Positions 1-9,079 of a stretch of 64,000 nt of DNA are shown piece by piece. A program made the translations under genes and the position numbers. This stretch comes from Verrucomicrobiaceae bacterium. GTDB lineage: Bacteria; Verrucomicrobiota; Verrucomicrobiia; Verrucomicrobiales; Verrucomicrobiaceae. The notes under the pieces are model-generated. The model was not told the DNA's origin. It searched no databases and saw only the letters and a list, made by a program, of their open reading frames with translations. Numbering within the stretch: the first letter of the stretch is position 1; each line of letters begins with the position of its first letter. Where the stretch lies: assembly GCA_015075365.1 (NCBI GenBank), contig JABTUN010000003.1:789060-853059 (forward strand). Reading direction: 5' to 3'.

Positions 1-456
1 TTGTATGACGATCTCATCCGTCCCGGACTGCAAATGGCCGCCATCTTCCTGTTTTGCGGCCTCATTTGGTCCGGTCTCTGGTGGCTGGTCACCCAGGTGC
101 ATGAGTTTTCCGATATGGAGGATGCATCCCGCGTGGCGCGCTGGCTGTGGCAGGCCGTGTTCTGGCCGTATTTCCCCATGGCTGTGCTGGGCGTCGTCCT
201 CCAGGGGACTGTCGGCGGCGCGTTGCCTCAACACGTCATCCCGGCCATCATCCGCTGCCTGCCCGGCTATCTGGCGGGCATGGCCGCGCTCGCCGGGATC
301 CATTTGGGAATGAACCTGCTGCACGCGCAGGTGAGGGCGCTTCCGTGGGCGGGCCTCCTGCTTGGCTGGCTGCTCAGCATCTGTCTGCTCGTCATGCAGG
401 CGCGTCTCACAGGCACCATTGGCGTGCGTCATGCCCGGCGCATCGTGCCAGGGTGA
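1..456 (+). CDS. Hypothetical multi-pass membrane protein, probably 5'-truncated by the window edge
   Basis: The reading frame is open from the first base and ends at TGA 454-456. The first codon is TTG, so the true start may lie upstream. The translated part (about 151 residues) is very hydrophobic, with four likely membrane segments near residues 11-31, 50-72, 89-108 and 115-136, followed by a short basic tail (RHARRIV). I see no catalytic motif and do not recognise a family. The downstream ThuA gene is on the opposite strand and ends 24 bases away, so the two are convergent. It is likely an integral inner-membrane protein of unknown role. Confidence 0.55.
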   Translation: MYDDLIRPGLQMAAIFLFCGLIWSGLWWLVTQVHEFSDMEDASRVARWLWQAVFWPYFPMAVLGVVLQGTVGGALPQHVIPAIIRCLPGYLAGMAALAGIHLGMNLLHAQVRALPWAGLLLGWLLSICLLVMQARLTGTIGVRHARRIVPG

Positions 457-480
457 CCCCATCTGCTGCGGTGGACACGC

Positions 481-1392
481 CTACTTCTTCGGCTTGGGCG
501 CGTCCTGCTTCGGATACCCTTCGAGTTTCACGACGCTGACCGTGCTTTCGGTGGGGAAATCCGCCGGGACGGCGGCGGTGGCCTTCACCTCGCCTGTGGC
601 GGCCCATTCGGTGCCGCGCTGCAGGATGGTGTAAAAGCCACGGTCGAGCATGGAGTAATCCGCGTGGCCCAGCGTGGTGTGAAACACGCGGCCCTTTTGA
701 TAACTGAGCACCATGTTGTTCGGCTCCTGCACGCCGGTGAGATCGGACTTGGCGGTGGAAAGGATCTCCACGTTCTCCGCCGGGCCGCGCAGCTTGCTGT
801 AGAGCTCGTCTTTGCAATGCAGCCAGCGTTTCGGCAGGCCGCGCATGATGGGATGATCCGGGCTTTGGGTTTCGACGATGAATTCATGCTGCGGGCCGTG
901 CGCGCCGCCGTTTCCGGCGCTGGTGTCGCGGAAGAGCTTGCCGTCCTTCACATAAAGCCACGGGCCGCTCTTCTCATTGCGCCCGCCCCAGCCGCCAACG
1001 CCGATCATGGCGTTGTATTCCTTCCAGTCGCCAAAGGCGTTGTTCGCCGCGTGGACGGAGACAAAGCCGCCGCCGTCCGCCACATACTTGGTGAAGGCGT
1101 CCCGCACGTTCTGCGGCCAGGGTTCGCCGTTGTAATTGCTCACCACGGCCTTGTAGCCCGTGAATTCCGGCTTCCACGCGTGCCATGCCTCCTTCGGCGC
1201 GCCTTTCGGCGGTGTGGTGCTCACCTCCACCTCAAAGGCGTCGCTGCTCTCCAGCGCGTGCTTTAGCACGGGCGTGGTGATGTCCCACTTGTGGTTGTTC
1301 TGGCCGTCCACGATCAGGACTTTCAATTTGTCCGCCGCGCAGAGCGTGGCGGCATGGAAAACGACGAGCAGGGAGGCAAAAAGCGGACGCAT
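481..1392 (-). CDS. ThuA-domain (trehalose utilisation-like) exported protein
   Basis: The protein is 303 residues. It begins with a signal peptide (MRPLFASLLVVFHAATLCAA) followed directly by KLKVLIVDGQNNHKW, the start of the ThuA fold, a class I glutamine-amidotransferase-like flavodoxin fold. Further ThuA landmarks are VVSNYNGEPWP, the glycine-rich GGGFVSVHAANNAF and MRGLPKRWLHCKDELY. The frame continues far upstream, but the ATG at 1392 is the only start that places a signal peptide at the N-terminus. ThuA proteins are very common in PVC bacteria beside DUF1080, DUF1501 and cytochrome genes and are thought to act in periplasmic sugar metabolism; the reaction is unknown. It is divergent from the NHL-repeat gene across a 96-base gap that may hold both promoters. 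Confidence 0.85.
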   Translation of the reverse strand: MRPLFASLLVVFHAATLCAADKLKVLIVDGQNNHKWDITTPVLKHALESSDAFEVEVSTTPPKGAPKEAWHAWKPEFTGYKAVVSNYNGEPWPQNVRDAFTKYVADGGGFVSVHAANNAFGDWKEYNAMIGVGGWGGRNEKSGPWLYVKDGKLFRDTSAGNGGAHGPQHEFIVETQSPDHPIMRGLPKRWLHCKDELYSKLRGPAENVEILSTAKSDLTGVQEPNNMVLSYQKGRVFHTTLGHADYSMLDRGFYTILQRGTEWAATGEVKATAAVPADFPTESTVSVVKLEGYPKQDAPKPKK

Positions 1393-1488
1393 AGGCCGCT
1401 TGCATACCAAATCACCGCCCGCCTGACAATCACGAAAGCAAAGCGCCTCCTTGCGCCGTTTCACTGCCTCACGATCATCCACGCCGCC

Positions 1489-2571
1489 ATGACACGCTCT
1501 CTTCTTCTCTCCCTCCTCCTCGCGCCCTGCGCCCCGCTCGCCGCCGCGGACTGGACCATCTCCACCTTTGCCGGCACCGGCGTCAAAGGAGGGGCGGGGG
1601 ACGGCGGCCCCGCCACGCAGGCCACCATCGACAATCCCTTCGGCGTGGTGCGCGGCCCGGACGGTGCGATCTGGTTCTGCGAGTACACCGGCCAGCGCAT
1701 CCGCCGTGTGGCCCCCGACGGCACCATCAGCACCATCGCAGGCACCGGTGCCAAAGGCTACAGCGGCGACGGCGGCCCCGCCTTGCAGGCCACCTTCAAT
1801 CTGCCGCATGAACTGCGTTTCGATGCCAGGGGCGATCTTTACATCGTCGATATGACCAACCACGCCGTGCGGAAAATTGATCTCAAAACCAAGATCATCA
1901 CCACCATTGCCGGAAACGGCAAACCCGGCTACAGCGGCGACGGCGGCCCGGCGAAGGACGCGCAGTTCAAGCAGCCCCACAGCATCCAGTTCGGACCCGA
2001 GGGGGATCTCTACGTCTGCGACATCGGCAACCACGTCATCCGCCGCATCGACATGAAGACCGGCCTCATCAGCACCTTTGCCGGCACCGGCAAATCTGGT
2101 CCCACGCCTGATGGCGCGCCGATTTCCGGCACGCCGCTGAAAGGACCGCGTTCGCTCGATTTCGACAAGCAGGGCAATCTCTGGCTCGCCACGCGTGAGG
2201 GGAACCAGGTCTTTAAATTCGATCTCAAGGCCGGGAAGATCTTCCACATCGCCGGAACAGGCAAAAGCGGCTTCACCGGCAATGGCGGCCCGGCGAAAGA
2301 GGCCACGCTCAGCGGCCCCAAAGGCATCTCGATTGACGCCGAGGGCAATGTCTGGCTCGCCGACTGCGAAAGCCACAGCATCCGCATGGTCAACATGAAG
2401 ACTGGCAACCTCGAACTCATCGCCGGCCTCAATCAGAAGGGCGACGGTCCCGACGGCGACCCGCTCGCCTGCAAAATGGCCCGCCCCCACGGTGTCTTCT
2501 GTGATGCGGACGGCACCGTCTTCATTGGCGACAGCGAGGCGCATCGCGTTCGCCTGCTGAAGAGAAAGTGA
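1489..2571 (+). CDS. NHL-repeat beta-propeller exported protein
   Basis: The protein is 360 residues with a signal peptide (MTRSLLLSLLLAPCAPLAAA). The mature part is a series of about six NHL-type blades, each with the signature 'IAGTGKxGxxGDGGPAxxAxxxxPxG', for example GYSGDGGPALQATFNLP and GFTGNGGPAKEATLSGP, followed by 'GxLYVxDxGNHxIRxId'. This makes a complete six-bladed propeller. NHL propellers of this kind bind carbohydrate or protein ligands and are abundant in the exported proteomes of Verrucomicrobiota and Planctomycetes; no catalytic residue can be assigned. The ATG at 1489 is chosen because it gives a clean signal peptide. The divergent ThuA neighbour suggests a shared extracellular carbohydrate role. 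Confidence 0.85.
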   Translation: MTRSLLLSLLLAPCAPLAAADWTISTFAGTGVKGGAGDGGPATQATIDNPFGVVRGPDGAIWFCEYTGQRIRRVAPDGTISTIAGTGAKGYSGDGGPALQATFNLPHELRFDARGDLYIVDMTNHAVRKIDLKTKIITTIAGNGKPGYSGDGGPAKDAQFKQPHSIQFGPEGDLYVCDIGNHVIRRIDMKTGLISTFAGTGKSGPTPDGAPISGTPLKGPRSLDFDKQGNLWLATREGNQVFKFDLKAGKIFHIAGTGKSGFTGNGGPAKEATLSGPKGISIDAEGNVWLADCESHSIRMVNMKTGNLELIAGLNQKGDGPDGDPLACKMARPHGVFCDADGTVFIGDSEAHRVRLLKRK

Positions 2572-2665
2572 TCGCTGCGCGCGGGTCTCCAGGGGGTGTC
2601 ATTCTGTCCTTGATTCCGCCGCGGCGAAACAAACACTGGCGGGTGTTGTTTCAGACGCCTTTTCC

Positions 2666-4294
2666 ATGAGCGATCTCCTGCCATGTCCGCCCCGGTCTGC
2701 CTGGCTGCGTAATGCGGCCGTGCTGGTGGGCTTGGTCGGCGGTGCGGCCTTCGGTGTGCTGCATTGGTTTGAGAAACCGGTGACGGTCACGAAAGACGCT
2801 CCGGTCGCTGAGCAAGGTGATACGGGAATGGTGGCGAAGGCGGTGGATGCGGAGTTTGAGGAGGAATGGGCAGCCAATGGTGAGGAACCGGCCCCTCTGG
2901 CAGATGATCTGACCCTGATGCGTCGCTTGTCCCTGGTGTTGACCGGCAGCATTCCTTCTCTGCAGGAGATCCGGGAGTTTCAGGCGATGACGGGCACGGA
3001 CCGGACACGGCGCTGGCTCTCCCGCCTGCTGGCGGACCGGCGCACAAGCGATTACCTGGCGGAGCGGCTCGCGCGTGCTTTTGTGGGCACGGAAAACGGT
3101 CCGTTTTTGATCTATCGCCGTCGCCGTCTCGTCGAGTGGCTTGGAGATGCCCTGCTGCAAAACCGGCCGTATGACCGCATCGTGCGCGAGTTGATCGATT
3201 CCAAGGGCGTGTGGACGACCAGCCCGCAGGTGAATTTCATCACCGTGACGAATGAGCCGGGCAAAGGCCCCGATGAGGCCAAGCTTGCCGTCAGGGTCAG
3301 CCGCGCGTTCCTGGGAGTGCGCATCGACTGCGTGGAGTGTCATGACGGCAAGCTGGGCAGCCCGTGGAAGCAGGCCGATTTCCATCAACTAGCCGCCTTT
3401 TTCGGCCAGACGGACTTTGCACTGACAGGACTGAGGGATGATCCCAAAGACCGCTACAAGGCGCGTTATCTGGGGCAGACGGAGGAGGCGGTCATTCCGG
3501 CGCAGGTGCCTTGGAAGACGGAATTGCTGCCGGAAAAGGGCGGGCCGCGCGCCAGGCTGGCGCGCTGGGTCACCGCGCCGGAGAACCGGGCTTTCGCGCG
3601 TGCCACGGTGAACCGCCTGTGGGCGCTGCTGTTCAACAGGCCGCTCGTCAGCCCGGTGGATGACCTGCCGCTCGCGGGTCCCTTTCCTCCGGGCTTGGAG
3701 CGTCTGGCGGATGACTTCATCGCGCACGGGTTTGACCTGCACCGGCTGATCGGCGTGATCACGGCCACTCGCGTCTTCCAGATGTCCAGCCTGTCGGAAA
3801 ATCCGGAGGCGGAGCGGCGCTGGGCTGCCTTTCCCGTCACGCGCCTGCGTCCGGAGCAGATGGCGGGCAGCGTGATCCAGGCGGCCAGCCTTACCACGCT
3901 GGACGCGGAGGCGCATGTGCTCCTCCGCATCAAGCGGGACCTCGATGTGGGCAACTTTGTGAAGCGCTACGGCGACACGGGCGAGGACGATTTCGAGGAC
4001 GGCGGCGGCACGATCCCGCAGCGGCTGCTGCTCATGAACGGGAACATGGTGAGCGAAAACGTGCGCAACAACCCGCTGGTCAACGCAGGCACACGGATCG
4101 CCATGCTGGCACCCGATGACCGCACGGCGGTGGAGACTGCCTACCTGGCCATTTTCACACGGCGGCCCACGGAGGCGGAGCGCGGCCACTTTGAGGGCCT
4201 GCTGGCCTCCTCCAAGGGAAATGGCCGTCAGAATGTCATGTCTGATCTCTATTGGACGCTGATGAACGCCACGGAGTTTTCGTGGAACCACTGA
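2666..4294 (+). CDS. DUF1549/DUF1553 (PSCyt2/PSD1) protein, membrane-anchored
   Basis: The protein is 542 residues. An N-terminal segment (NAAVLVGLVGGAAFGVLHWF, about residues 15-34) looks like a membrane anchor rather than a cleaved signal. DUF1549 follows from about residue 75 (LTLMRRLSLVLTGSIPS) and contains CVECHDGKL, the CxxCH motif typical of this domain. DUF1553 starts near residue 290 (RLARWVTAPENRAFARATVNRLW) and runs to the C-terminus. The N-terminal cytochrome-type PSCyt1 domain of longer relatives is absent. The next gene (DUF1501) starts 6 bases after the stop. That pairing is standard in the phylum and is believed to form a periplasmic module for degradation of complex glycans; the biochemical function is not established. 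Confidence 0.9.
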   Translation: MSDLLPCPPRSAWLRNAAVLVGLVGGAAFGVLHWFEKPVTVTKDAPVAEQGDTGMVAKAVDAEFEEEWAANGEEPAPLADDLTLMRRLSLVLTGSIPSLQEIREFQAMTGTDRTRRWLSRLLADRRTSDYLAERLARAFVGTENGPFLIYRRRRLVEWLGDALLQNRPYDRIVRELIDSKGVWTTSPQVNFITVTNEPGKGPDEAKLAVRVSRAFLGVRIDCVECHDGKLGSPWKQADFHQLAAFFGQTDFALTGLRDDPKDRYKARYLGQTEEAVIPAQVPWKTELLPEKGGPRARLARWVTAPENRAFARATVNRLWALLFNRPLVSPVDDLPLAGPFPPGLERLADDFIAHGFDLHRLIGVITATRVFQMSSLSENPEAERRWAAFPVTRLRPEQMAGSVIQAASLTTLDAEAHVLLRIKRDLDVGNFVKRYGDTGEDDFEDGGGTIPQRLLLMNGNMVSENVRNNPLVNAGTRIAMLAPDDRTAVETAYLAIFTRRPTEAERGHFEGLLASSKGNGRQNVMSDLYWTLMNATEFSWNH

Positions 4295-4300
4295 ACTCTC

Positions 4301-5593
4301 ATGAATGCTGACTCCACCTGCCTGGGATACGACCATCTCACCCGGCGCACGCTCATGCGCGGCGCCGGTGCCGCCGGGCTTTCCTGGCTGACACCACTGG
4401 CGGACCTGCTGGCTGTCGAGGCGGAGAAATCTCCCTCCGGGAAGCCTGCCAAATCCCTCATCCTGCTCTGGCTGGGTGGCGCTGCCAGCCAGCTCGACAC
4501 CTTTGACCCGCATCCGGCCACGAAGATCGGCGGCGGGGTCAAGACCATCGGCACCGCGATCAAGGGCGTGCAGTTCGCCGCCGGGCTGGAGCAGACGGCG
4601 TCCGTCATGGGGGATGTTTCCGTGATCCGTTCCATGGTGAGCCGGGAGGGGGACCACGAGCGCGCCTTTTACAACATCAAGACCGGCTACCGCCCGGACC
4701 CCACGCTGATCCATCCCAGCATCGGCGCGGTGCTGTGCCATGAGCTGCCGGAGACGCCGGTGGAGATCCCCACGCATGTCTCCATCCTGCCGAACCAGTG
4801 GCCGGCCCGCGGCGGTTACCTCGGCGCGAAGTTCGACGCCTTCCAGGTCTATGATCCACGCGGCAGCATCCCGGATGTGCGGGCACGCGTGGCTGATGAG
4901 CGCATGGAAAAGCGCCTGGAAAGCCTGGAGGTGGTGGAAAGGGCCTTCGCCGCCGGGCGCGCGGCCAGTCTGGACACGCAAAAGACCCTGCACCGCCTTT
5001 CCATCGAGCGCGCGCGGCGCATGATGACCTCCGAGCAGCTCAAGGCCTTCGATGTCAGCCTGGCCCCGGCCGCGGAGCGGAACGCATACGGCGACACGCC
5101 CTTTGGCCGCGGCTGCCTGGCGGCGCTACGCCTGATCCAGACCGGCGTGCGCTGCGTGGAGGTCACCCTCAGCGGCTGGGACACCCACGCGAACAATCTG
5201 GAGGGCCAGGCCGCCCAGGTGAAGATCCTCGACGCCGCCTATGCCTCTCTGATCCGCGATTTGAAGCGCCACGGCCTGCTGGAGAGCACCATCGTCCTCT
5301 GCGGGGGAGAATTCGGCCGCACACCGAAAATCAACGCGCTGGAAGGCCGCGACCACTGGCCGCACGCGTTCAGCATGCTCGTGGCGGGCGGTGGTTTCGC
5401 CGGCGGGCGTGTCATGGGTGCCACCGATCCGCAGGGGGAGAAAAAGGAGCCGGAGAAACCCGTGTATGTCGAGGATCTGCACGCCACCGTGCTCGACTTG
5501 CTGGGCATCGACTACCTCAAGGAGATGATGACCCCCATCGGACGCCCCATGGCCCTCAGCAAGGGGGATGTGGTGCAGGAACTTACCAGTTGA
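4301..5593 (+). CDS. DUF1501 protein with Tat-like signal
   Basis: The protein is 430 residues. It opens with a twin-arginine-like leader (HLTRRTLMRGAGAAGLSWL), as is usual for DUF1501 proteins. Family landmarks are LILLWLGGAASQLDTFDPHP near residue 50, DVSVIRSMVSREGDHERA, the central VEVTLSGWDTHANN, ILCGGEFGRTPKIN and GRDHWPHAFSMLVAGGGFAGG, and the C-terminal EDLHATVLDLLGID. The fold resembles alkaline-phosphatase-type sulfatases, but the sulfatase active-site formylglycine motif is not present. It starts 6 bases after the DUF1553 gene and is probably co-transcribed and exported folded with it. Confidence 0.92.
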   Translation: MNADSTCLGYDHLTRRTLMRGAGAAGLSWLTPLADLLAVEAEKSPSGKPAKSLILLWLGGAASQLDTFDPHPATKIGGGVKTIGTAIKGVQFAAGLEQTASVMGDVSVIRSMVSREGDHERAFYNIKTGYRPDPTLIHPSIGAVLCHELPETPVEIPTHVSILPNQWPARGGYLGAKFDAFQVYDPRGSIPDVRARVADERMEKRLESLEVVERAFAAGRAASLDTQKTLHRLSIERARRMMTSEQLKAFDVSLAPAAERNAYGDTPFGRGCLAALRLIQTGVRCVEVTLSGWDTHANNLEGQAAQVKILDAAYASLIRDLKRHGLLESTIVLCGGEFGRTPKINALEGRDHWPHAFSMLVAGGGFAGGRVMGATDPQGEKKEPEKPVYVEDLHATVLDLLGIDYLKEMMTPIGRPMALSKGDVVQELTS

Positions 5594-5697
5594 TGCCCGC
5601 GCCGGCCACGACGGGATGCTCCTTTGCCCCCGCCGGGCCAGGAGCCTGAACTTTGGGCTTTGAACTTGGAACAGTTCTGCTAAAAAGCCTCTTTGCT

Positions 5698-6198
5698 ATG
5701 CCACGCATCCAATACACCACCCCCGGCGGCGCCACTGGTGCCCTCGAACTCACCGCTGAGCGCCTGACCCTGGGCCGTGCCGATGACAACCAGCTCGTCA
5801 TCTCGGACGATTCCGTCTCCAGCCATCATGGTGAGGTGACCTTTGACGGGGCCGCCTGGTTCATCACGGACCTCGGCTCCACCAACGGCACGAAGGTGGG
5901 CGGTGAGCGCGTGGAATCCATCGAACTCGCCCATGGCGGCTCTTTCACCATCGGTCATGTGGATTGCGTCTTCCTGGGTGACGAAGAGGCTGCTCCTGCT
6001 GACGCAGGGCGCGGTGCCGCTTCCCGCACCGTCTCCAGCGGGGACTATGGCAGCCGTCCGTATGACCGTGGTCTGCGCAGCGGCTTTGGCCCCCGGGCGA
6101 AGGAGAAGAACGGCGGTGCCGGTGCGCTCATGTTTCTCGGTGTCCTCGGTCTGCTGGCCTGTGGCGCTGCGATCTACTTTGCCGGGCAGCTTGCCTGA
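5698..6198 (+). CDS. FHA-domain protein with C-terminal membrane anchor
   Basis: The protein is 166 residues. Residues 1-100 form a forkhead-associated domain with the canonical signature LTLGRADDNQLVI, SVSSHHGEV and DLGSTNGTKV; FHA domains bind phosphothreonine peptides. A low-complexity linker (about 100-138) leads to a single C-terminal transmembrane helix (GALMFLGVLGLLACGAAIYFA). The FHA domain is therefore cytoplasmic and tail-anchored. The ATG at 5698 gives a protein starting directly at the FHA fold (MPRIQYTTPGG); the upstream TTG at 5653 adds only unrelated residues. No kinase or phosphatase gene is adjacent, so the partner is unknown. It sits 144 bases upstream of purA. Confidence 0.85.
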   Translation: MPRIQYTTPGGATGALELTAERLTLGRADDNQLVISDDSVSSHHGEVTFDGAAWFITDLGSTNGTKVGGERVESIELAHGGSFTIGHVDCVFLGDEEAAPADAGRGAASRTVSSGDYGSRPYDRGLRSGFGPRAKEKNGGAGALMFLGVLGLLACGAAIYFAGQLA

Positions 6199-6342
6199 CT
6201 CCTCCCATCTCCGCGTGGAGTGACCGTCGCGATGGCATCGGGCGCTTTTGTCCCGGCCTGATCGTGCCTCGTCCCCGTGTGGCCCTCCCCAAACCTCCCG
6301 CGTCCCGTATCCGGGCCGCCAGTTCCTCCAAAAAAACCTCCC

Positions 6343-7614
6343 ATGTCCAATACCATCGTAGTCGGCGCCCAGTGGGGCGATGAAGGCAAAGGCAAGATTG
6401 TTGATTACCTCACCGAGAACACCGACGTCGTCGTCCGTGCCGCCGGTGGCAACAACGCCGGTCACACCGTCATCAGCGGCGGCACGAAGTACATTCTCCA
6501 CCTCATCCCCAGCGGCATCCTGTGGAAGGACAAAATGTGCGTCATCGGTAATGGAGTCGTCATGGACCCGCTCGGCCTCCTTGAGGAAATGGCCAAGCTG
6601 CGCGGCCAGGGAGTCAGCATCACCCCGGAAAACCTTCTCATCAGCGAGACCGCGCACCTCGTCATGCCCTATCACAAAGGCCTCGACAAGGCCCGCGAGG
6701 TGCAGCGCGGTGACAAGAAGATCGGCACCACCGGCCGCGGCATCGGCCCGGCGTATGCCGACAAGGTCGAGCGTGACGGCCTGCGCACGATTTTGATGAC
6801 TCAGCCCGAGATCCTCGAAGAAGAGCTGCGCGACCGCCTCGCGCGCCACAACAAGTTCTTCGCGGAAACAGGTGTGGAACTCGTTCCCGTTGAGGAAACC
6901 GTGCAGAAGGTGCTCGAAGCCGCCAAAACGCTTGCCCCGCATATCACAAACACGACCGTCTATCTCCACGAGGCCATCAAAGCGGGCAAAAACCTGCTCT
7001 TTGAAGGCGCGCAGGGCACCTACTTGGACATCGATCACGGCACCTACCCTTTTGTCACCTCGTCAAACACCACGGCGGGCGGCATGTGCACCGGTTCGGG
7101 TGTCCCGCCGCGCATGATCGACAAAGTCGTCGCGGTTGGCAAAGCCTACACCACGCGCGTCGGTTCCGGTCCCTTTGTGACCGAAAACGATGCCATCGGC
7201 GACATGCTTCACAACATGGGGCGTGAGTTTGGAGCCACCACCGGCCGCGCCCGCCGCTGCGGCTGGCTGGATGCCGTGCTTGTGCGTTACGCCGTCATGC
7301 TCAATGGCGCGGACGAACTCGCCATCACCAACCTCGACGGCCTCGACGGCCTTGAGGAGATTCAAATCTGCACCGCCTACAAGCTCCGTGGCAAAACGAT
7401 CCACTATCCGCCCAGCACCGCGGCCGACCTCGCCGCCTGCGAGCCTGTTTATGAGACGCACAAAGGCTGGAAGCAGGATCTGAGCGGCATCACCAAATTC
7501 GCCGACCTGCCCGATCTCGCGAAAGCCTATTTGAAACGCCTCGAAGAGCTGACCGGTGCCCGAGTCAGCCTCCTCGGTGTCGGTCCCGCTCGCGAGCAGA
7601 CACTGGTGGCGTGA
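6343..7614 (+). CDS. purA: Adenylosuccinate synthetase
   Basis: PurA couples IMP to aspartate with GTP hydrolysis, the first committed step from IMP to AMP. The protein is 423 residues, normal for the bacterial enzyme. It starts with NTIVVGAQWGDEGKGKIVD, the GTP-binding P-loop variant, followed by RAAGGNNAGHTV with the IMP-binding asparagine and histidine. Other landmarks are IGTTGRGIGPAYADK, LLFEGAQGTYLDIDHGTYPFV with SSNTTAGG, and the GATTGRARRCGWLD arginine loop. The ATG at 6343 is preceded by an A-rich, pyrimidine-rich stretch with no clear Shine-Dalgarno sequence. The gene is convergent with the downstream DUF1501 gene, with 13 bases between stops. purL lies about 40 kb away in the same window. 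Confidence 0.98.
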   Translation: MSNTIVVGAQWGDEGKGKIVDYLTENTDVVVRAAGGNNAGHTVISGGTKYILHLIPSGILWKDKMCVIGNGVVMDPLGLLEEMAKLRGQGVSITPENLLISETAHLVMPYHKGLDKAREVQRGDKKIGTTGRGIGPAYADKVERDGLRTILMTQPEILEEELRDRLARHNKFFAETGVELVPVEETVQKVLEAAKTLAPHITNTTVYLHEAIKAGKNLLFEGAQGTYLDIDHGTYPFVTSSNTTAGGMCTGSGVPPRMIDKVVAVGKAYTTRVGSGPFVTENDAIGDMLHNMGREFGATTGRARRCGWLDAVLVRYAVMLNGADELAITNLDGLDGLEEIQICTAYKLRGKTIHYPPSTAADLAACEPVYETHKGWKQDLSGITKFADLPDLAKAYLKRLEELTGARVSLLGVGPAREQTLVA

Positions 7615-7627
7615 GGCCGCCTTCTTT

Positions 7628-8977
7628 TCACGCCAGAATATCCTTCGCCACCTCGCCATGCACGTCGGTGAGGCGGAAGTTGCGGCCGGAATAGCGGTAG
7701 GTGAGGCGTTCGTGATTGATGCCCATGAGATGGAGGACCGTGGCGTGAAGGTCGTGGGTGGTGATGATGCCGGTTTCGGCGGTGTCGCCCATGGCGTTGG
7801 TGCTGCCGTAGGCGAAGCCGCCTTTCACGCCGCCGCCGGCCATCCACATGGTGTAGCCGCGTCCGTTGTGTCCGCGGCCGTTGTAAGGCTCGTTGTCGTA
7901 GCTCGATCCGCGACCGAATTCGCCGCCCCAGAGGATGAGGGTGTCCTTGAGCATGTCGCGCTGCTTGAGGTCGGCGATGAGACCGGCGATGGGTTTGTCG
8001 ATGGATGTGGCCTGGCGGGTGATGCCTTCGCGGAGCTGCTGATGGTGATCCCAGCCGGTGCTGGTGAGCTGGATGAAGCGCACGCCTTTTTCCGCGAGCC
8101 GACGCGCCATGAGGCACTGCGTGCCAAAGCGCTCGGTGTCGCCGTTGTCGAGGCCGTAGAGCTCGCGGATGTGCGCGGGTTCCTTGTCGAGATCGAGCAC
8201 ATCAGGCACGCTGGTCTGCATTTTGTAGGCGAGTTCGTAGCTCTGGATGATGCCTTCGAGCTCGGGATTGCCCGGATCGCCCGCGAGGAGCCTGCGATTG
8301 GCTTTTTGGATGAATTCGATCTGCTTCCGCTGCTGCGCGTCGCTGAGCCGGCCGTTCGAGAGATCGGGAACGCCGCCGCCGGTGGTGCTGAGTCGCGTGC
8401 CTTGGAAGCTCGCGGGCAAAAAGGCCGAGCCGTAGTTCATCGCGCCGCCGGTGTCGGCCACGGGATTGATGGTGACAAAGCCCGGCAGGTCCTCCGCCTC
8501 GGTGCCGAGGCCGTAAACGATCCACGCACCCATCGAAGGCCGCACAAACGTCTCGCTACCGATGTGCAGGGCCACGGTGGCCATTTGATGCGCGTTGGTG
8601 CGTGTCTGCATGCCGTTGAGGATGCAGAGGTCGTCCGCGTACTTCGAAAGCTCCGGAAACGCGTCGGAAATCATGAGCCCGCTCTTGCCACGCGGTTTGA
8701 AGTCAAACGCCGTGCCCATGTACTTCGCCACCTTCTGCTCGTGCGCCTTCACCAGCTCTGGTTTGTAATCAAACGTGTCTAGATGACTCGGCCCGCCCTG
8801 CATGAACATGAAAATCACGCGTTTCGCCCTCGCCGCGAAGTGCGGGGCCTTCGGCGCGAGCGGATTGATCGTCTTCGGCGGCGCTGCCGCATTCGCCCAC
8901 TGCTGATGAAGCGCATTGAACGCCAACCAGCCGAAGCCTACGCTGGTGGATTGGAGGAGATTGCGACGAGTGGTCAT
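7628..8977 (-). CDS. DUF1501 protein
   Basis: The protein is 449 residues. The ATG at 8977 starts a Tat-type leader (MTTRRNLLQSTSVGFGWLAF), which argues against the start 30 bases further upstream. Family motifs are VIFMFMQGGPSHLDTFDYKPEL, GLMISDAFPELSKYADDLCIL, RFIQLTSTGWDHHQQL, ILWGGEFGRGSSYDN and HDLHATVLHLMGI. It is probably in one transcription unit with the DUF1553 gene upstream (9074-11080), although a 96-base gap between them holds an inverted pair of short interspersed repeats. The expected role is that of the DUF1501/DUF1553 pair in periplasmic polymer degradation; no reaction is assigned. Confidence 0.92.
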   Translation of the reverse strand: MTTRRNLLQSTSVGFGWLAFNALHQQWANAAAPPKTINPLAPKAPHFAARAKRVIFMFMQGGPSHLDTFDYKPELVKAHEQKVAKYMGTAFDFKPRGKSGLMISDAFPELSKYADDLCILNGMQTRTNAHQMATVALHIGSETFVRPSMGAWIVYGLGTEAEDLPGFVTINPVADTGGAMNYGSAFLPASFQGTRLSTTGGGVPDLSNGRLSDAQQRKQIEFIQKANRRLLAGDPGNPELEGIIQSYELAYKMQTSVPDVLDLDKEPAHIRELYGLDNGDTERFGTQCLMARRLAEKGVRFIQLTSTGWDHHQQLREGITRQATSIDKPIAGLIADLKQRDMLKDTLILWGGEFGRGSSYDNEPYNGRGHNGRGYTMWMAGGGVKGGFAYGSTNAMGDTAETGIITTHDLHATVLHLMGINHERLTYRYSGRNFRLTDVHGEVAKDILA

Positions 8978-8990
8978 GGATGCAGAATGG

Positions 8991-9079
8991 AAACCACGAA
9001 TGCTCACGAATGAGCACTAATGATTGGGTTTTGAGGCTTGGGAAACTTTGTGAACATTCGTGCCTATTCGTGGTTAGAA
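8991..9079. repeat. Inverted pair of short interspersed repeats (CCACGAATG... / ...CATTCGTGG)
   Basis: An element reading AAACCACGAATGCTCACGAA (8991-9010, continuing to about 9022) faces an inverted copy, GTGAACATTCGTGCC followed by TATTCGTGGTT (about 9050-9075). The inverted copy overlaps the end of the DUF1553 gene and supplies its TAA stop (9074-9076). A second pair of the same family lies at 11021-11113, at the other end of that gene. The word CACGAATG occurs repeatedly in each. No ORF is encoded. It may be a non-autonomous or REP-like intergenic element. Confidence 0.75.
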
